In this document: positions 1 through 8,253 of the stretch, piece by piece | How positions within the stretch are numbered: position 1 is the first letter of the stretch | Layout: every line of letters begins with the position of its first letter | Source: Allobosea sp. WAO | Lineage (GTDB): Bacteria; Pseudomonadota; Alphaproteobacteria; Rhizobiales; Beijerinckiaceae | Direction: 5' to 3' | DNA: 39,799 nucleotides | NCBI RefSeq assembly: GCF_001509835.1 | Contig: NZ_JXTJ01000028.1 | Coordinates: 1-39,799, forward strand | Position numbers and translations under genes: made by a program | Notes under the pieces: generated by a model | The model's database searches: none | What the model was told of the DNA's origin: nothing | Seen by the model: only the letters and a program-made list of their open reading frames with translations

Positions 1-255
1 ACCCGATGCGCCGGCCGCAGCTCCTCGAGCCGCGACCGAAAGATCCCCACCCTCTCCGGTCCAGCTCGATACCTACGCCGGCGCAGGATCGAGAACCTCT
101 GAACCTGCCGCAAGGACTGTTGACGCATCGGCCACGCGTCGCGCGCCGGTGCACCCAGAGCTTCAGCGCCGCCAGCATGATTTTCCAGATCAATCAGGTC
201 TGAGCCCTGATAAAGCTCGAGCTGGGGGCAGGTTTCGGCTCCGCAATGCCCGCGC
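1..255. other. Left edge, no gene recognised
   Basis: This 255-base edge precedes the stop codon of the alcohol dehydrogenase. A 65-codon open frame crosses it on the plus strand, but its arginine- and proline-rich translation looks like a GC-rich chance frame and no domain is recognisable. I see no convincing hairpin. It may hold the 3' end or downstream region of a gene lying outside the window. Confidence 0.4.
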
Positions 256-1281
256 TCAGATCCTGAAGACCGCCTTGTGATAGGCGGTCGGGTCGGCGGC
301 CAGAGTTTCAAAGACCTCAGGTGCTTCCTCCAATGCGAAGAAGCTTGCGATCTTCGGGTAGCCGATCCGGCCGGATGCAATGAGTTCGAGCGCCTCGGGG
401 AAGCAATCGACCGAGGCGCGCGAACCGACGATCGTCACTTCCTTGCGCGTGAAGTCGAGGCCCGGAAAGCGGACCTCCTGGCCCTTGCGGACGAGGCCGA
501 GGATGACGATGCGCCCGCCCGACGCGACGAGCTCGATCGTCTGCTCCATCGCGGGCGGCGCGCCCGTCGCCTCCATGACCACCGGCATGCCTTCGCCCGC
601 CGTGATCTCCATGACGCGATCGAGCAGGCCTTCGCCCCCGGCGATCGGGATGGCGCCGAACTGCGCGGCGGTGGCGAGCCGCTCCTGCGACAGATCGGTC
701 GCGTAGACCTTGGCTCCGCGCGCACGGGCGACCTCGATAATGGCGAGACCGATCGGCCCGGCGCCGAGCACCAGAACCGTGTCGGCGGCCGTGACCTCGC
801 CGCGCCGGCAGCCCTGCACGCCGATAGCCACCGGCTCGGCGAAGACCGCCTCGAACGGGCTCAGGGTCTGCGGGACCGGAACGATGTTGCCGGTCGGGAC
901 GACGACATAATCGGCAAAGCCGCCCTCGCGATGGATGCCGACGATGGAGAGGCTGGCGCAGCAATTGCGCTTGCCGATCCGGCAGGGGTAGCAGCTGCCG
1001 CAGCCGACGAAGGGGTCCACCACGACGCTGCTGCCGATCTCCGGCCCTGAGGCTTGCGGCCAAGAGACTTGCGGTCCGTAGCCGGCGACTTCGCCGGCGA
1101 TCTCGTGACAGCCGATCCGCGGATAGGACACGTAAGGATTCTTGCCGGTGTGGATGTAGAGGTCCCCGGCGCAGACCCCCGCGGCTCGGACCCTGACCAG
1201 GACTTCGCCGAGACCGGGCTCCGGCCGGGGCAGTTCGGTGAGAAGCAGGTCCTTGGGAGCATTGAAGATCGCGGCACGCAT
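256..1281 (-). CDS. Zinc-dependent medium-chain alcohol/polyol dehydrogenase
   Basis: A 341-residue medium-chain dehydrogenase, the normal length for the sorbitol/threonine/galactitol dehydrogenase group, which oxidises a secondary alcohol of a polyol or sugar with NAD(P). Seen: catalytic zinc ligands C37, H59-E60 and E149 (AEPVAIGV), the structural-zinc cysteines C94, C97, C100 and C108, and a Rossmann loop GAGPIG at 173-178. It is cytoplasmic, with no signal peptide. It stands alone on the minus strand and diverges from the transketolase operon; the 115-base gap between them carries a predicted GntR operator, so it is probably co-regulated with the sugar-acid genes. The substrate cannot be read from sequence; a polyol or branched sugar feeding the same pathway is an inference. 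Confidence 0.9.
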   Translation of the reverse strand: MRAAIFNAPKDLLLTELPRPEPGLGEVLVRVRAAGVCAGDLYIHTGKNPYVSYPRIGCHEIAGEVAGYGPQVSWPQASGPEIGSSVVVDPFVGCGSCYPCRIGKRNCCASLSIVGIHREGGFADYVVVPTGNIVPVPQTLSPFEAVFAEPVAIGVQGCRRGEVTAADTVLVLGAGPIGLAIIEVARARGAKVYATDLSQERLATAAQFGAIPIAGGEGLLDRVMEITAGEGMPVVMEATGAPPAMEQTIELVASGGRIVILGLVRKGQEVRFPGLDFTRKEVTIVGSRASVDCFPEALELIASGRIGYPKIASFFALEEAPEVFETLAADPTAYHKAVFRI

Positions 1282-1359
1282 CGGCGTCAGTCCATTTTAG
1301 GCGAGATGGCATCTTGCGAGGGATCGCGGGGCGGTGATATCCCCTAGCACAAAGAATAC

Positions 1360-1370
1360 TCATCATACCA
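1360..1370 (-). promoter_or_regulatory. Predicted GntR (FadR-type) operator, copy 1
   Basis: On the minus strand this reads TGGTATGATGA, identical to 9163-9173. It matches five of the six fixed bases of the FCD/FadR consensus TNGTNNNACNA (T replaces C). A second TATGA lies 8 bases upstream on the same strand. It sits in the gap between the divergent dehydrogenase and transketolase genes. The likely binder is the GntR protein at 11839-12582 (inference). Confidence 0.6.
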
Positions 1371-1396
1371 TCATATAAGATGCGCAGAGGGCCACG

Positions 1397-2272
1397 ATGG
1401 TCAGTGAACGACAAGGAGGGAGCGCGACTCCGCAGGCCGACGGCGGTAACCGGCTGACGGCGGAGCTGGCGCGGCGTGCCTACAATATCCGCCGGCACGC
1501 GCTGCGCATGGGCGAGGTCCAGGGCCAGGGCTATGTCGCGCAGGCGCTCGGCTTCGCCGATGTGCTCGCCGTGCTGTACTTCCAGGCGCTGCGCTACAAT
1601 CCAGCCGATCCGCATTGGGAGGAGCGGGACCGCTGCCTGCTCTCGATCGGGCATTATGCGATCGCGCTCTATGCCGCGCTGATCGAGGCCGGCGTCCTGC
1701 CGGAGACCGAAATCGAGAGCTACGGTTCCGACGACAGCCGCCTGCCGATGTCCGGAATGGCTAGCTACACGCCGGGCATGGAAATCTCCGGCGGCTCGCT
1801 CGGCCAGGGCCTGCCCATTGCGGTCGGCGTCTGCCTCGGGCTGAAGCGCAAGGCCTCGCGCTCCTTCGTCTACAACCTGCTCTCCGATGGCGAGCTCAAC
1901 GAAGGCTCGACCTGGGAGGCCGCCCAGTCGGCCAGCCACTGGCAGCTCGACAATCTGATCGCGGTGGTCGACGTCAACAACCAGCAGGCGGACGGGCCGT
2001 CCTCGCAGGTGATGTCATTCGAGCCGCTGGAGGCGCGCTGGCAGAGCTTCGGCTGGCATGTCGCGCGTGTCGACGGCAACGACCTCGCCGCCCTGTCGGA
2101 GGCCTTCGATTCGGCGCGCAACCTTCAGGAACCGAAGCCGCGCGTGATCATCTGCGACACCAGGATGGGGCGCGGTGTGCCTTTCCTCGAAGGGCGCGAG
2201 AAGGCGCACTTTATTCGCGTCGACCCGGATGAATGGGCGCTGGCGCTCGAGCAGCTGCGCCTGGAGGCCTGA
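1397..2272 (+). CDS. Split transketolase 1, N-terminal (TPP-binding) subunit
   Basis: A 291-residue N-terminal half of a two-subunit transketolase, which holds thiamine diphosphate and Mg and moves two-carbon ketol units between sugar phosphates. Seen: the TPP motif around 163-195 (SDGELNEG...WEA...VDVNN), with the usual GDG glycine replaced by S163, and a substrate-site region LSIGHYAIALYAAL where many family members have KGH. The metal ligands D164 and N194/N195 are kept, so activity is likely. A GAGGG stretch precedes the ATG. It is first in a tight four-gene operon; the C-terminal partner follows after 3 bases. Paired subunits of this kind include apulose-4-phosphate transketolase (AptA/AptB), a plausible but unproved assignment here. 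Confidence 0.9.
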   Translation: MVSERQGGSATPQADGGNRLTAELARRAYNIRRHALRMGEVQGQGYVAQALGFADVLAVLYFQALRYNPADPHWEERDRCLLSIGHYAIALYAALIEAGVLPETEIESYGSDDSRLPMSGMASYTPGMEISGGSLGQGLPIAVGVCLGLKRKASRSFVYNLLSDGELNEGSTWEAAQSASHWQLDNLIAVVDVNNQQADGPSSQVMSFEPLEARWQSFGWHVARVDGNDLAALSEAFDSARNLQEPKPRVIICDTRMGRGVPFLEGREKAHFIRVDPDEWALALEQLRLEA

Positions 2273-2275
2273 GAG

Positions 2276-3316
2276 ATGAGCACGCAAACCGCCAAGGCCG
2301 GCACGGCCAAGTCCGACACCACTAAGTCCGACACCACCAAGCCCAGGCTGAAGACCTCCGCGATGATCGCCTCGATTGCCGGGGCCGACCAGCGCACCAG
2401 GTCCGCGCCCTTCGGCCACGCGCTGGTCGAACTGGCGAAGAAGCGGCCGGAGATCGTCGGGCTCACTGCCGATCTCGGCAAATACACCGACCTGCATATC
2501 TTCGCGCAAGCCTATCCCGAGCGCTTCTACCAGATGGGCATGGCCGAGCAGGTGCTGATGGCCGCAGCCGGCGGCATGGCGCGCGAGGGCTGCATACCCT
2601 TCGCCACCACCTATGCGGTGTTCGCGGCGCGGCGCGCCTATGACTTCATCTGCCTGTCGATCGCCGAGGAGAATCTGCCGGTTAAGATCGTCTGCGCCCT
2701 GCCCGGCCTGACGACCGGCTACGGGCCGAGCCATCAGGCGACGGAGGATTTGGCGATCTTCCGGGGCATGCCGAACCTGACGATCGTCGACCCCTGCGAT
2801 GCTATCGACATCGAGCAGGCGGTGCCGACGATCGCCGACCATCCCGGTCCCGTCTATATGCGCCTGCTGCGCGGCCAGGTGCCGGTCGTGCTGGACGAGT
2901 ACGATTACCGCTTCGAGCTTGGCAAGGCGAAGCTGCTGCGCGACGGTGGCGAGGTGTTGATCATCTCCAGCGGTCTGATGACGATGCGGGCGCTGGAGGC
3001 GGCGAAGCGGCTGGAACGCGACAGGATCGGCGTCGCCGTGCTGCACTCCCCGACGATCAAGCCGCTCGACACCGAAACGATCCTGCGCGAGGCCGGTCGC
3101 GGCGGACGGCTGGTGGTGGTGGCCGAAAACCACTCGGTCATCGGCGGTCTCGGCGAAGCGGTGGCCGGCACGCTGCTGCGCGCCGGCGTGACGCCACCCT
3201 TCCGGCAGATCGCGCTACCGGACGCCTTCCTTGATGCCGGCGCCCTGCCGACCCTGCATGATCGCTACGGTATCTCGACTGAACAGGTGGTCGCGCAGAT
3301 CAAGGGCTGGCTATGA
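2276..3316 (+). CDS. Split transketolase 1, C-terminal subunit
   Basis: A 346-residue C-terminal half of a split transketolase, carrying the pyrimidine-binding domain and the C-terminal swivel domain. The catalytic glutamate that activates TPP is visible as E91 in MGMAEQ, and the conserved loop GYGPSHQATEDLA follows at about 143-155. The N-terminus has an extra low-complexity tail of about 30 residues with a repeated KSDTT unit, absent from the second paralogue. It should pair with the product of 1397-2272. Its last codons overlap the next gene by 4 bases (ATGA), which suggests translational coupling. The acceptor and donor sugars are unknown. Confidence 0.9.
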   Translation: MSTQTAKAGTAKSDTTKSDTTKPRLKTSAMIASIAGADQRTRSAPFGHALVELAKKRPEIVGLTADLGKYTDLHIFAQAYPERFYQMGMAEQVLMAAAGGMAREGCIPFATTYAVFAARRAYDFICLSIAEENLPVKIVCALPGLTTGYGPSHQATEDLAIFRGMPNLTIVDPCDAIDIEQAVPTIADHPGPVYMRLLRGQVPVVLDEYDYRFELGKAKLLRDGGEVLIISSGLMTMRALEAAKRLERDRIGVAVLHSPTIKPLDTETILREAGRGGRLVVVAENHSVIGGLGEAVAGTLLRAGVTPPFRQIALPDAFLDAGALPTLHDRYGISTEQVVAQIKGWL

Positions 3317-4164
3317 GCCTGCAGATCAAGGTGCCGGCGACGCTGGCCGACCTCGCCGAGGCGGCGCGGATCAACCGCATCGACACGATGGACATGTTCG
3401 CCGCCGCCGGAAACGGCCATTACGGCAGCTGCTTCTCCTGTGCCGAGATCGTCACCGCGCTCTATTTCAACGTGATGCGGCTCGATCCGGCGCGGCCCGA
3501 TTGGCCGGAGCGCGACCGCTTCGTCCTGGGCAAGGGCCATGCCGCGCCGACGCTGTATTCCGCCCTGATCCGGCGCGGCTACATGCCGGAACACTGGATC
3601 CACGAATTCGAGGCCAAGGTCGGCGTCAAGCTGATGACCCATCCATCGCGGCGCTACCAGCCCGGCGTCGATGCCTCCGGCGGGGCGCTCGGGCACGGGC
3701 TTTCGATCGGCGTCGGCATGGCGCTAGCCGGCAAGATCGATCGCCGGGACTATCGCAGCTTTGTCCTGCTCGGCGATGGCGAGATCCAGGAAGGCTCGGT
3801 CTGGGAGGCCTTCGCCTCGGCGGCGAAGTACCGGCTCGGCCATCTCGTGGCGATCATCGACGCGAACGGCCTCTCGGTCGACGGCACGCTCGATGAGGTC
3901 ATGCCGATGGAGCCTCTCGCCGACAAGCTCTCCGCTTTCGGCTGGGAGGTCGTCGAATGCGACGGGCACGATCTCGCGGCCTTGCTGCGCGTGCTCGATA
4001 TCGGGCATGACCGCGTCGATGCCGCTCCGCGCGCGATCATCGCGCGCACCGTCAAGGGGCGCGGCGTCTCCTTCATGGAGAATGTCCGGCGTTGGCATGC
4101 CGATGTGCTGACGCCGGACGAGGACCGGCTGGCACGTGCCGAACTGACGAGGCCTTTGTCATGA
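3313..4164 (+). CDS. Split transketolase 2, N-terminal (TPP-binding) subunit
   Basis: A 283-residue second TPP-binding half. It is more canonical than the first copy: GNGHYGS supplies the early histidine (H36), LGKGHAAPTLYSAL the second (H76), and GDGEIQEG...WEA with N185 the metal/TPP site (154-185). The start overlaps the stop of the preceding gene by 4 bases, and its own stop overlaps the next start by 4 bases. Divergence from the first N-subunit is large, so this is an older paralogue and not a recent tandem duplicate. Two complete split transketolases in one operon suggest two ketol-transfer steps, or two substrates, in the same pathway. Confidence 0.9.
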   Translation: MSLQIKVPATLADLAEAARINRIDTMDMFAAAGNGHYGSCFSCAEIVTALYFNVMRLDPARPDWPERDRFVLGKGHAAPTLYSALIRRGYMPEHWIHEFEAKVGVKLMTHPSRRYQPGVDASGGALGHGLSIGVGMALAGKIDRRDYRSFVLLGDGEIQEGSVWEAFASAAKYRLGHLVAIIDANGLSVDGTLDEVMPMEPLADKLSAFGWEVVECDGHDLAALLRVLDIGHDRVDAAPRAIIARTVKGRGVSFMENVRRWHADVLTPDEDRLARAELTRPLS

Positions 4165-5150
4165 CATCCGCAGAGATCCAGGCCCGCAGCGCCGCCTTGC
4201 GCGCTTTCTATCCGATGCGGGTAATCCGCGAGCAGTTCGGCCGCAGCATGATCGCGCTCGCCGAGCAGCGCGGGGATCTCGTCGCGCTCACCGCCGACCT
4301 GATGTACGCGACCGGCATGGCGCCGTTCGGCGAACGCTTCCCCGAGCGGCTGATCAACCTCGGCATTGCTGAGCAGAACATGACAGGGGTCGCCGCCGGT
4401 TTGGCCTCCTGCGGCAAGCTCGCGGTGGTCTGCGGCTATGCTGCCTTCACCAGCTTGCGCGCGATCGAGCAGGCCAAGGTCGACTGCGCCTATAACGAGG
4501 TCAAGGTCATCCTCTGCGGGCTCAGCGCCGGGCTCTCCTACGGTGTCGGCGGGCCGACCCACCAGACCTTCGAGGATGTCGCGATCATGCGCGCCATTCC
4601 GAACATGACGGTCGTGGTCCCGTCCGACACGATCGAGCTCGACCAAGCCCTGCAGGCGGCCGCGGCGCGGCCGGGCGATGCGCCGATCTATCTCAGGATC
4701 GGGCGCGGGCCGGAGCATGCCTTCAACGATACGGCCGCCCCGTTCGAGATCGGCCGGGCGCGCAAGTTGCGCGAGGGCCGGGACATCAGCCTGATCGCCA
4801 ATGGCCCAATGGTCGTCGAGGCGCTGATCGCCGCCGACATCCTGGCCGAGCACGGCATCGGCGCCAGCGTGCTGAACATGCACACGGTCAAGCCGATCGA
4901 TCGCGAGGCGGTCCTCTCGGAAGCTGCCAATGTGCGCGGCATGATCGTGGTCGAAGAGCACAACATCCATGGCGGGCTCGGCTCTGCCGTGCTCGAAGTG
5001 CTGCGCGGCGGCCATGGCTTCCCGGTCGAGCTGATCGGCATCGAGGACATCTATCCGCCGATCGGGCCGACTTTCGCGCTACGCGAGTCGCTCGGCCTCT
5101 GCGCCAGCGCGATCGTCGCGCGAGCGATGGCGATGCCGCGCCGGAACTAG
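4161..5150 (+). CDS. Split transketolase 2, C-terminal subunit
   Basis: A 329-residue C-terminal half of the second transketolase. The ATG at 4161 was chosen because it overlaps the upstream stop (ATGA), and the longer upstream frame only reads through the previous gene in another frame. Seen: catalytic E71 in LGIAEQNMTG, the GVGGPTHQTFEDVA loop, and a C-terminal swivel domain ending about residue 329. It closes the operon; the downstream gap has a strong hairpin. Its partner should be the product of 3313-4164. Confidence 0.9.
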   Translation: MTSAEIQARSAALRAFYPMRVIREQFGRSMIALAEQRGDLVALTADLMYATGMAPFGERFPERLINLGIAEQNMTGVAAGLASCGKLAVVCGYAAFTSLRAIEQAKVDCAYNEVKVILCGLSAGLSYGVGGPTHQTFEDVAIMRAIPNMTVVVPSDTIELDQALQAAAARPGDAPIYLRIGRGPEHAFNDTAAPFEIGRARKLREGRDISLIANGPMVVEALIAADILAEHGIGASVLNMHTVKPIDREAVLSEAANVRGMIVVEEHNIHGGLGSAVLEVLRGGHGFPVELIGIEDIYPPIGPTFALRESLGLCASAIVARAMAMPRRN

Positions 5151-5156
5151 CGCCGC

Positions 5157-5181
5157 TCCCGCGCTTCTGCGAGGCGCGGGA
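5157..5181. terminator. Hairpin in convergent gap, candidate terminator
   Basis: A perfect 8-bp stem (TCCCGCGC / GCGCGGGA) with a 9-base loop starts 7 bases after the last transketolase stop. No T-run follows, so termination may be weak or Rho-assisted. It lies between convergent operons and could serve the plus-strand transketolase genes. Confidence 0.5.
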
Positions 5182-5394
5182 ATCCTACCCTCTGCGCTTA
5201 CCTAGCCCGTCGTCGGGAGGCGCGGATGCACGCTCACGCGCGGCTGATGGAACAGGCGCGGCTGCTCTTCGGAGGTCCGGGCCTCAACGGAGAATTGTGC
5301 CGCCAGCTGGCGGCAATCCGAACCTGTCGAGACCGAAACGACCTACCGCGCCGGCGGCAGCCGACGCGGTCTGGGGATCGGGCCGGCCGGGGGC
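5182..5394. other. Convergent intergenic gap, no gene
   Basis: About 210 bases between the transketolase operon and the TRAP operon. A 73-codon frame at 5226-5447 has no recognisable content and runs into the end of the TRAP permease gene, so it is treated as chance. The one clear structure is the 18-bp dyad at 5298-5315. Confidence 0.4.
5298..5315. repeat. Perfect 18-bp palindrome
   Basis: TGCCGCCAGCTGGCGGCA is its own reverse complement. As RNA it can fold as a 7-bp stem with an AGCT loop. It lies between the ends of two convergent operons, where a terminator for the minus-strand TRAP genes or a protein-binding dyad are both possible. I cannot decide between them. Confidence 0.45.
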
Positions 5395-6669
5395 TCAGCC
5401 CTTGGCGCTGTAGGGCAGCCAGGTGGCGACCGCCGGCACGAAGATGATCAGCAAGGTCACCGCGAGCAGCGCCACGATAAAGGGGAAAGCGGCCTTGCTG
5501 CCCTCGAGCAGGTTGGTCTTGGCGATGCCGCAGGTGACGAACAGGCTGGCGCCGACCGGCGGCGTGATCAGACCGATGGCGAGCCCGAGCACCGTGACGA
5601 TGCCGAACTGCACGGGGTCGATCTGCAGGCTCTTCACCAGCGGCCAGAGCACCGGCACGAGGATGATGATGTTGGCGCCGAGATCGAGCAGCATGCCGGC
5701 GATGAGATAGACGCAGAGGATCAGGATCAGCACCAGATAGGGATTGGTCGTGAGTTCCATGATCAGCTGCGCCGCAGCCTGCGGGATCTGCTCGCGGGTG
5801 ACGATCAGCCCGTAGAGCGAAGCGGCCGCGATCATCAGCATGACGATGCCGGTCGTGATCGCGGTGTCATGGATGATGCCCGGCACGTCCGACCATGTCA
5901 GCGTCTTGTAGACATACATGCCGACGAAGAGCGCGTAGAGCACGGCGACGACCGAGGCTTCGGTCGGGGTGGCGATGCCGTAGCGGATCGAGCCGATGAT
6001 CACGAGCGGCATGATCAGGCCCCAGACGCTGGCGCGCGTCGCCCGGCCGATATGGGCGAGGCTCGGCCGGGGGCCGCGCTGGTAGCCGCGGCGCACCGCG
6101 AAGATCCAGGAGGTGAACATCAGCGCCAGCGCCATGAGCAGGCCGGGGATGACGCCGGCGATGAAGAGGTCTCCGACCGAGACCCCGGTGACGACCGCGA
6201 AGATGATCATCGGGATCGAGGGCGGAATCATCACTGCGATGGTCGAGGCGGCGGCGGTGACGGCGGCGGTGAAGGGCCGGTCATAGCCCTTGGCGATCAT
6301 CGGCGGGATCAGAGCACCGCCGGTCGAGGACGCCTCGGCCACGGCCGAGCCGGTCATGCCGCCCATCAGCGTGCCGGCGGCGATGTTGGCATGGGCGAGC
6401 CCGCCGCGCAGCCAGCCGACCAGGCTGTCGGCGAAGTCGACGATGTCGCGCGCGATGCCGCTGCGGCCCATCAGATGGCCGGAGAGCAGGAAGAAGGGCA
6501 CGGCGAGCAGGACGAAGGAGTCCATCGAGGCCGTCATCTTCTGGATGATCAGCGTCGCCGGCATGCCGCCATAGAGCAGCGCGGCAAGCGAGGCCAAGGC
6601 CAGGGCGAAGGAGACTGGGACATTGAGGACGAGAAGGACGGCGAAGCCGACGAGCAGGACGGTGGCCAT
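5395..6669 (-). CDS. dctM: TRAP transporter large permease (DctM family)
   Basis: A 424-residue, strongly hydrophobic protein of the size and pattern of TRAP large permeases (about 12 membrane spans), which use the sodium gradient to move an acidic solute handed over by a periplasmic binding protein. Family-like stretches seen: the N-terminal hydrophobic start, LSGHLMGRSGIARDIVDFADSLVG, GTLMGGMTGSAVAEASSTGGALIPPM and MIPPSIPMIIFAVVTGVSVGDLF. It is last in the operon with the oxidoisomerase, the binding protein and the small permease, 6 bases after the small-permease stop. The context suggests the cargo is the substrate of the oxidoisomerase or a precursor, such as D-apionate. Confidence 0.93.
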   Translation of the reverse strand: MATVLLVGFAVLLVLNVPVSFALALASLAALLYGGMPATLIIQKMTASMDSFVLLAVPFFLLSGHLMGRSGIARDIVDFADSLVGWLRGGLAHANIAAGTLMGGMTGSAVAEASSTGGALIPPMIAKGYDRPFTAAVTAAASTIAVMIPPSIPMIIFAVVTGVSVGDLFIAGVIPGLLMALALMFTSWIFAVRRGYQRGPRPSLAHIGRATRASVWGLIMPLVIIGSIRYGIATPTEASVVAVLYALFVGMYVYKTLTWSDVPGIIHDTAITTGIVMLMIAAASLYGLIVTREQIPQAAAQLIMELTTNPYLVLILILCVYLIAGMLLDLGANIIILVPVLWPLVKSLQIDPVQFGIVTVLGLAIGLITPPVGASLFVTCGIAKTNLLEGSKAAFPFIVALLAVTLLIIFVPAVATWLPYSAKG

Positions 6670-6675
6670 GGCGCC

Positions 6676-7173
6676 TCAGAGCTCCGAGAGCTGAGCGGGG
6701 ACGGGAGCCCGGTTGGCCGCCAGCCAGCCGAAGACGATGTCGAGGGCGATCAACGCCGCCATGGCGCTATAGCCGGAGTAGACGAGGCTCATCGGGATCT
6801 CGAGGACAGCCGAGGGCTGGCCGTGGGTGATGGAGACGATCGTGAAGCTCGACCAGAGCGTGTAGAGGCAGAAGCCGAGCACGAGCACTTCGACGAGGCG
6901 GCCGACGGCGGCGCTCAGCGCGGGGGCGTCGAGATAGTTCACCGCATCGAGGGCGATATGGGCGCGGTGCTTCCAGGCCACCCAGGCCGAGAGATAGCCG
7001 ATCCAGATGAAGAGGTAGCGCGCGAGTTCCTCGGACCAGATCAGCGGATCGCCGAAGACATAGCGCCAGACGACCTGGGCGGTGCAGGTCAGCGTCATCG
7101 CCACGAACAGCAGCACGAGAAGAGCCAGCACCGTCTGCTGCGCCCACGACCAGATCCGAAAAACCATCTTCAT
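6676..7173 (-). CDS. dctQ: TRAP transporter small permease (DctQ family)
   Basis: A 165-residue protein with four predicted membrane segments, typical of the TRAP small subunit that scaffolds the large permease. The family-like features WRYVFGDPLIWSEELARYLFIWIGYLSAWVAWKHRAHIALD are spread over about residues 35-76. The frame opens further upstream (7293), but that part overlaps the binding-protein gene and reads as arginine/proline-rich noise, so MKMVFRIW at 7173 is preferred; a second ATG two codons later is also possible. It lies between the binding-protein and large-permease genes. Confidence 0.88.
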   Translation of the reverse strand: MKMVFRIWSWAQQTVLALLVLLFVAMTLTCTAQVVWRYVFGDPLIWSEELARYLFIWIGYLSAWVAWKHRAHIALDAVNYLDAPALSAAVGRLVEVLVLGFCLYTLWSSFTIVSITHGQPSAVLEIPMSLVYSGYSAMAALIALDIVFGWLAANRAPVPAQLSEL

Positions 7174-7191
7174 CCGCCCCAGAAAGCAAAT

Positions 7192-7217
7192 GGCCCCGGC
7201 GTGCTGTCGCCGGGGCC
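7192..7217 (-). promoter_or_regulatory. Intercistronic hairpin between TRAP binding protein and permease genes
   Basis: A perfect 9-bp stem (GGCCCCGGC / GCCGGGGCC) with an 8-base loop lies directly after the binding-protein stop and before the small-permease start. Such elements often protect the upstream message or reduce downstream transcription, so that binding protein exceeds permease. That role is inferred from position. Confidence 0.55.
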
Positions 7218-7228
7218 CGGTCAGTCGC

Positions 7229-8194
7229 TCAGTTGGCCGCGTCGCGGATCTTCTTGAGGAGGGCGGGGTCGATGTTCTTTTGGGTGGTGGCAATCTCGGC
7301 CGTCGCCGCCTGGAACGGGGCGATGTCGATGGTCTCGACGATCATGCCCTTGGCCTTGAGCTGCTCGAGCTGCTCCTTTTCGAGCCGGGCCGAGGTCTGG
7401 CGCTGATAGGCGGTGGCCTCCGCCATCGCCTCGGTGAATGCCTTCTGCTGATCCGGCGTCAGCTTCGCCCAGGCGCTCTTGCCCATCATCGCGACATGCG
7501 GGCCGTAAACATGGCCGGTCAGCGTCAGGTACTTCTGCACCTCCCAGAGCGAGTTGGTGTAGATGATCGTCACCGGGTTTTCCTGCGCGTCGATGACGCC
7601 CTGGCCGAGGCTGGTGAAGACCTCGCCCCAGGCCATCGGGATCGGCGCGGCGCCGACCTGCTTGAAGGCGGCGATGTGCACCGGGTTCTGCATGGTGCGC
7701 AGCTTCACGCCCTTGAGGTCGTCGGGAGCCTTGATCGACTTCTTGCTGGTCAGGTGGCGCCAGCCATTTTCCCACCAGCCGAGGCCGACGATGTTCTTGG
7801 CGCCCATGCGCTTCAGGAGATCCTGGCCGACCTCGCCATCGAGCACCTTGTAGACATGCTCGTTGTTCTTGAAGACGAAAGGCAGGTCGAGCACGCCGAT
7901 CTGCGGCACGAAGGCGAGCAGGGGGCCGGTCGAGACGACGGCCATGTCGACCGTGCCGAGCTGCAGGCCTTCGACCATTTCGCGCTCTTCGCCGAGCTGG
8001 CGATCCGGATAGACCTCGACCTTGACCTTGCCGCCGGTCTTGGCCGCGACGAGCTCGGCGAATTTCTGCAGGCCGAAATGGGTCGGGTGGCCGGTCTGGG
8101 CGCCGTGCCCGGCCTTGATCACGGTCTGGGCGTTGGCCGCACTGGCGAGAGCCAGGCCGACGGCGGCGGAAATCAGCAATGCAAGGCGCTTCAT
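7229..8194 (-). CDS. dctP: TRAP transporter solute-binding protein (DctP family)
   Basis: A 321-residue periplasmic binding protein. The start at 8194 is preferred because GGGGAGG lies 6 bases upstream and the product begins with a clean Sec signal (MKRLALLISAAVG...ANA, cleavage near residue 22). The hallmark region KLRTMQNPVHIAAFKQVGA holds R166, the arginine that in this family salt-bridges a carboxylate of the ligand, followed by PMAWGEVFTSLGQGVIDAQENP. The cargo is therefore probably an organic or sugar acid. It lies between the ApnO-like oxidoisomerase and the permeases. A D-apionate-type ligand is inferred from the neighbours only. Confidence 0.93.
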   Translation of the reverse strand: MKRLALLISAAVGLALASAANAQTVIKAGHGAQTGHPTHFGLQKFAELVAAKTGGKVKVEVYPDRQLGEEREMVEGLQLGTVDMAVVSTGPLLAFVPQIGVLDLPFVFKNNEHVYKVLDGEVGQDLLKRMGAKNIVGLGWWENGWRHLTSKKSIKAPDDLKGVKLRTMQNPVHIAAFKQVGAAPIPMAWGEVFTSLGQGVIDAQENPVTIIYTNSLWEVQKYLTLTGHVYGPHVAMMGKSAWAKLTPDQQKAFTEAMAEATAYQRQTSARLEKEQLEQLKAKGMIVETIDIAPFQAATAEIATTQKNIDPALLKKIRDAAN

Positions 8195-8253
8195 GGTGAT
8201 CCTCCCCATGTTCTTTTGAGTTCGATTCTTGGCTGTGATCGGCGAGCGAGGGC

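Noticed and set aside
317..1939. A 540-codon minus-strand open frame across the dehydrogenase and start of the transketolase operon
   Set aside because: Its translation is arginine/alanine-rich, spans two real genes in the wrong frame and crosses their promoter gap. It is a GC-rich shadow.
1397..5150. Pyruvate dehydrogenase E1 or deoxyxylulose-5-phosphate synthase
   Set aside because: Subunit sizes, the order of TPP and swivel domains, and motifs (GDG...WEA, AEQ, GPSHQ) fit split transketolase. No E2/E3 genes are near.
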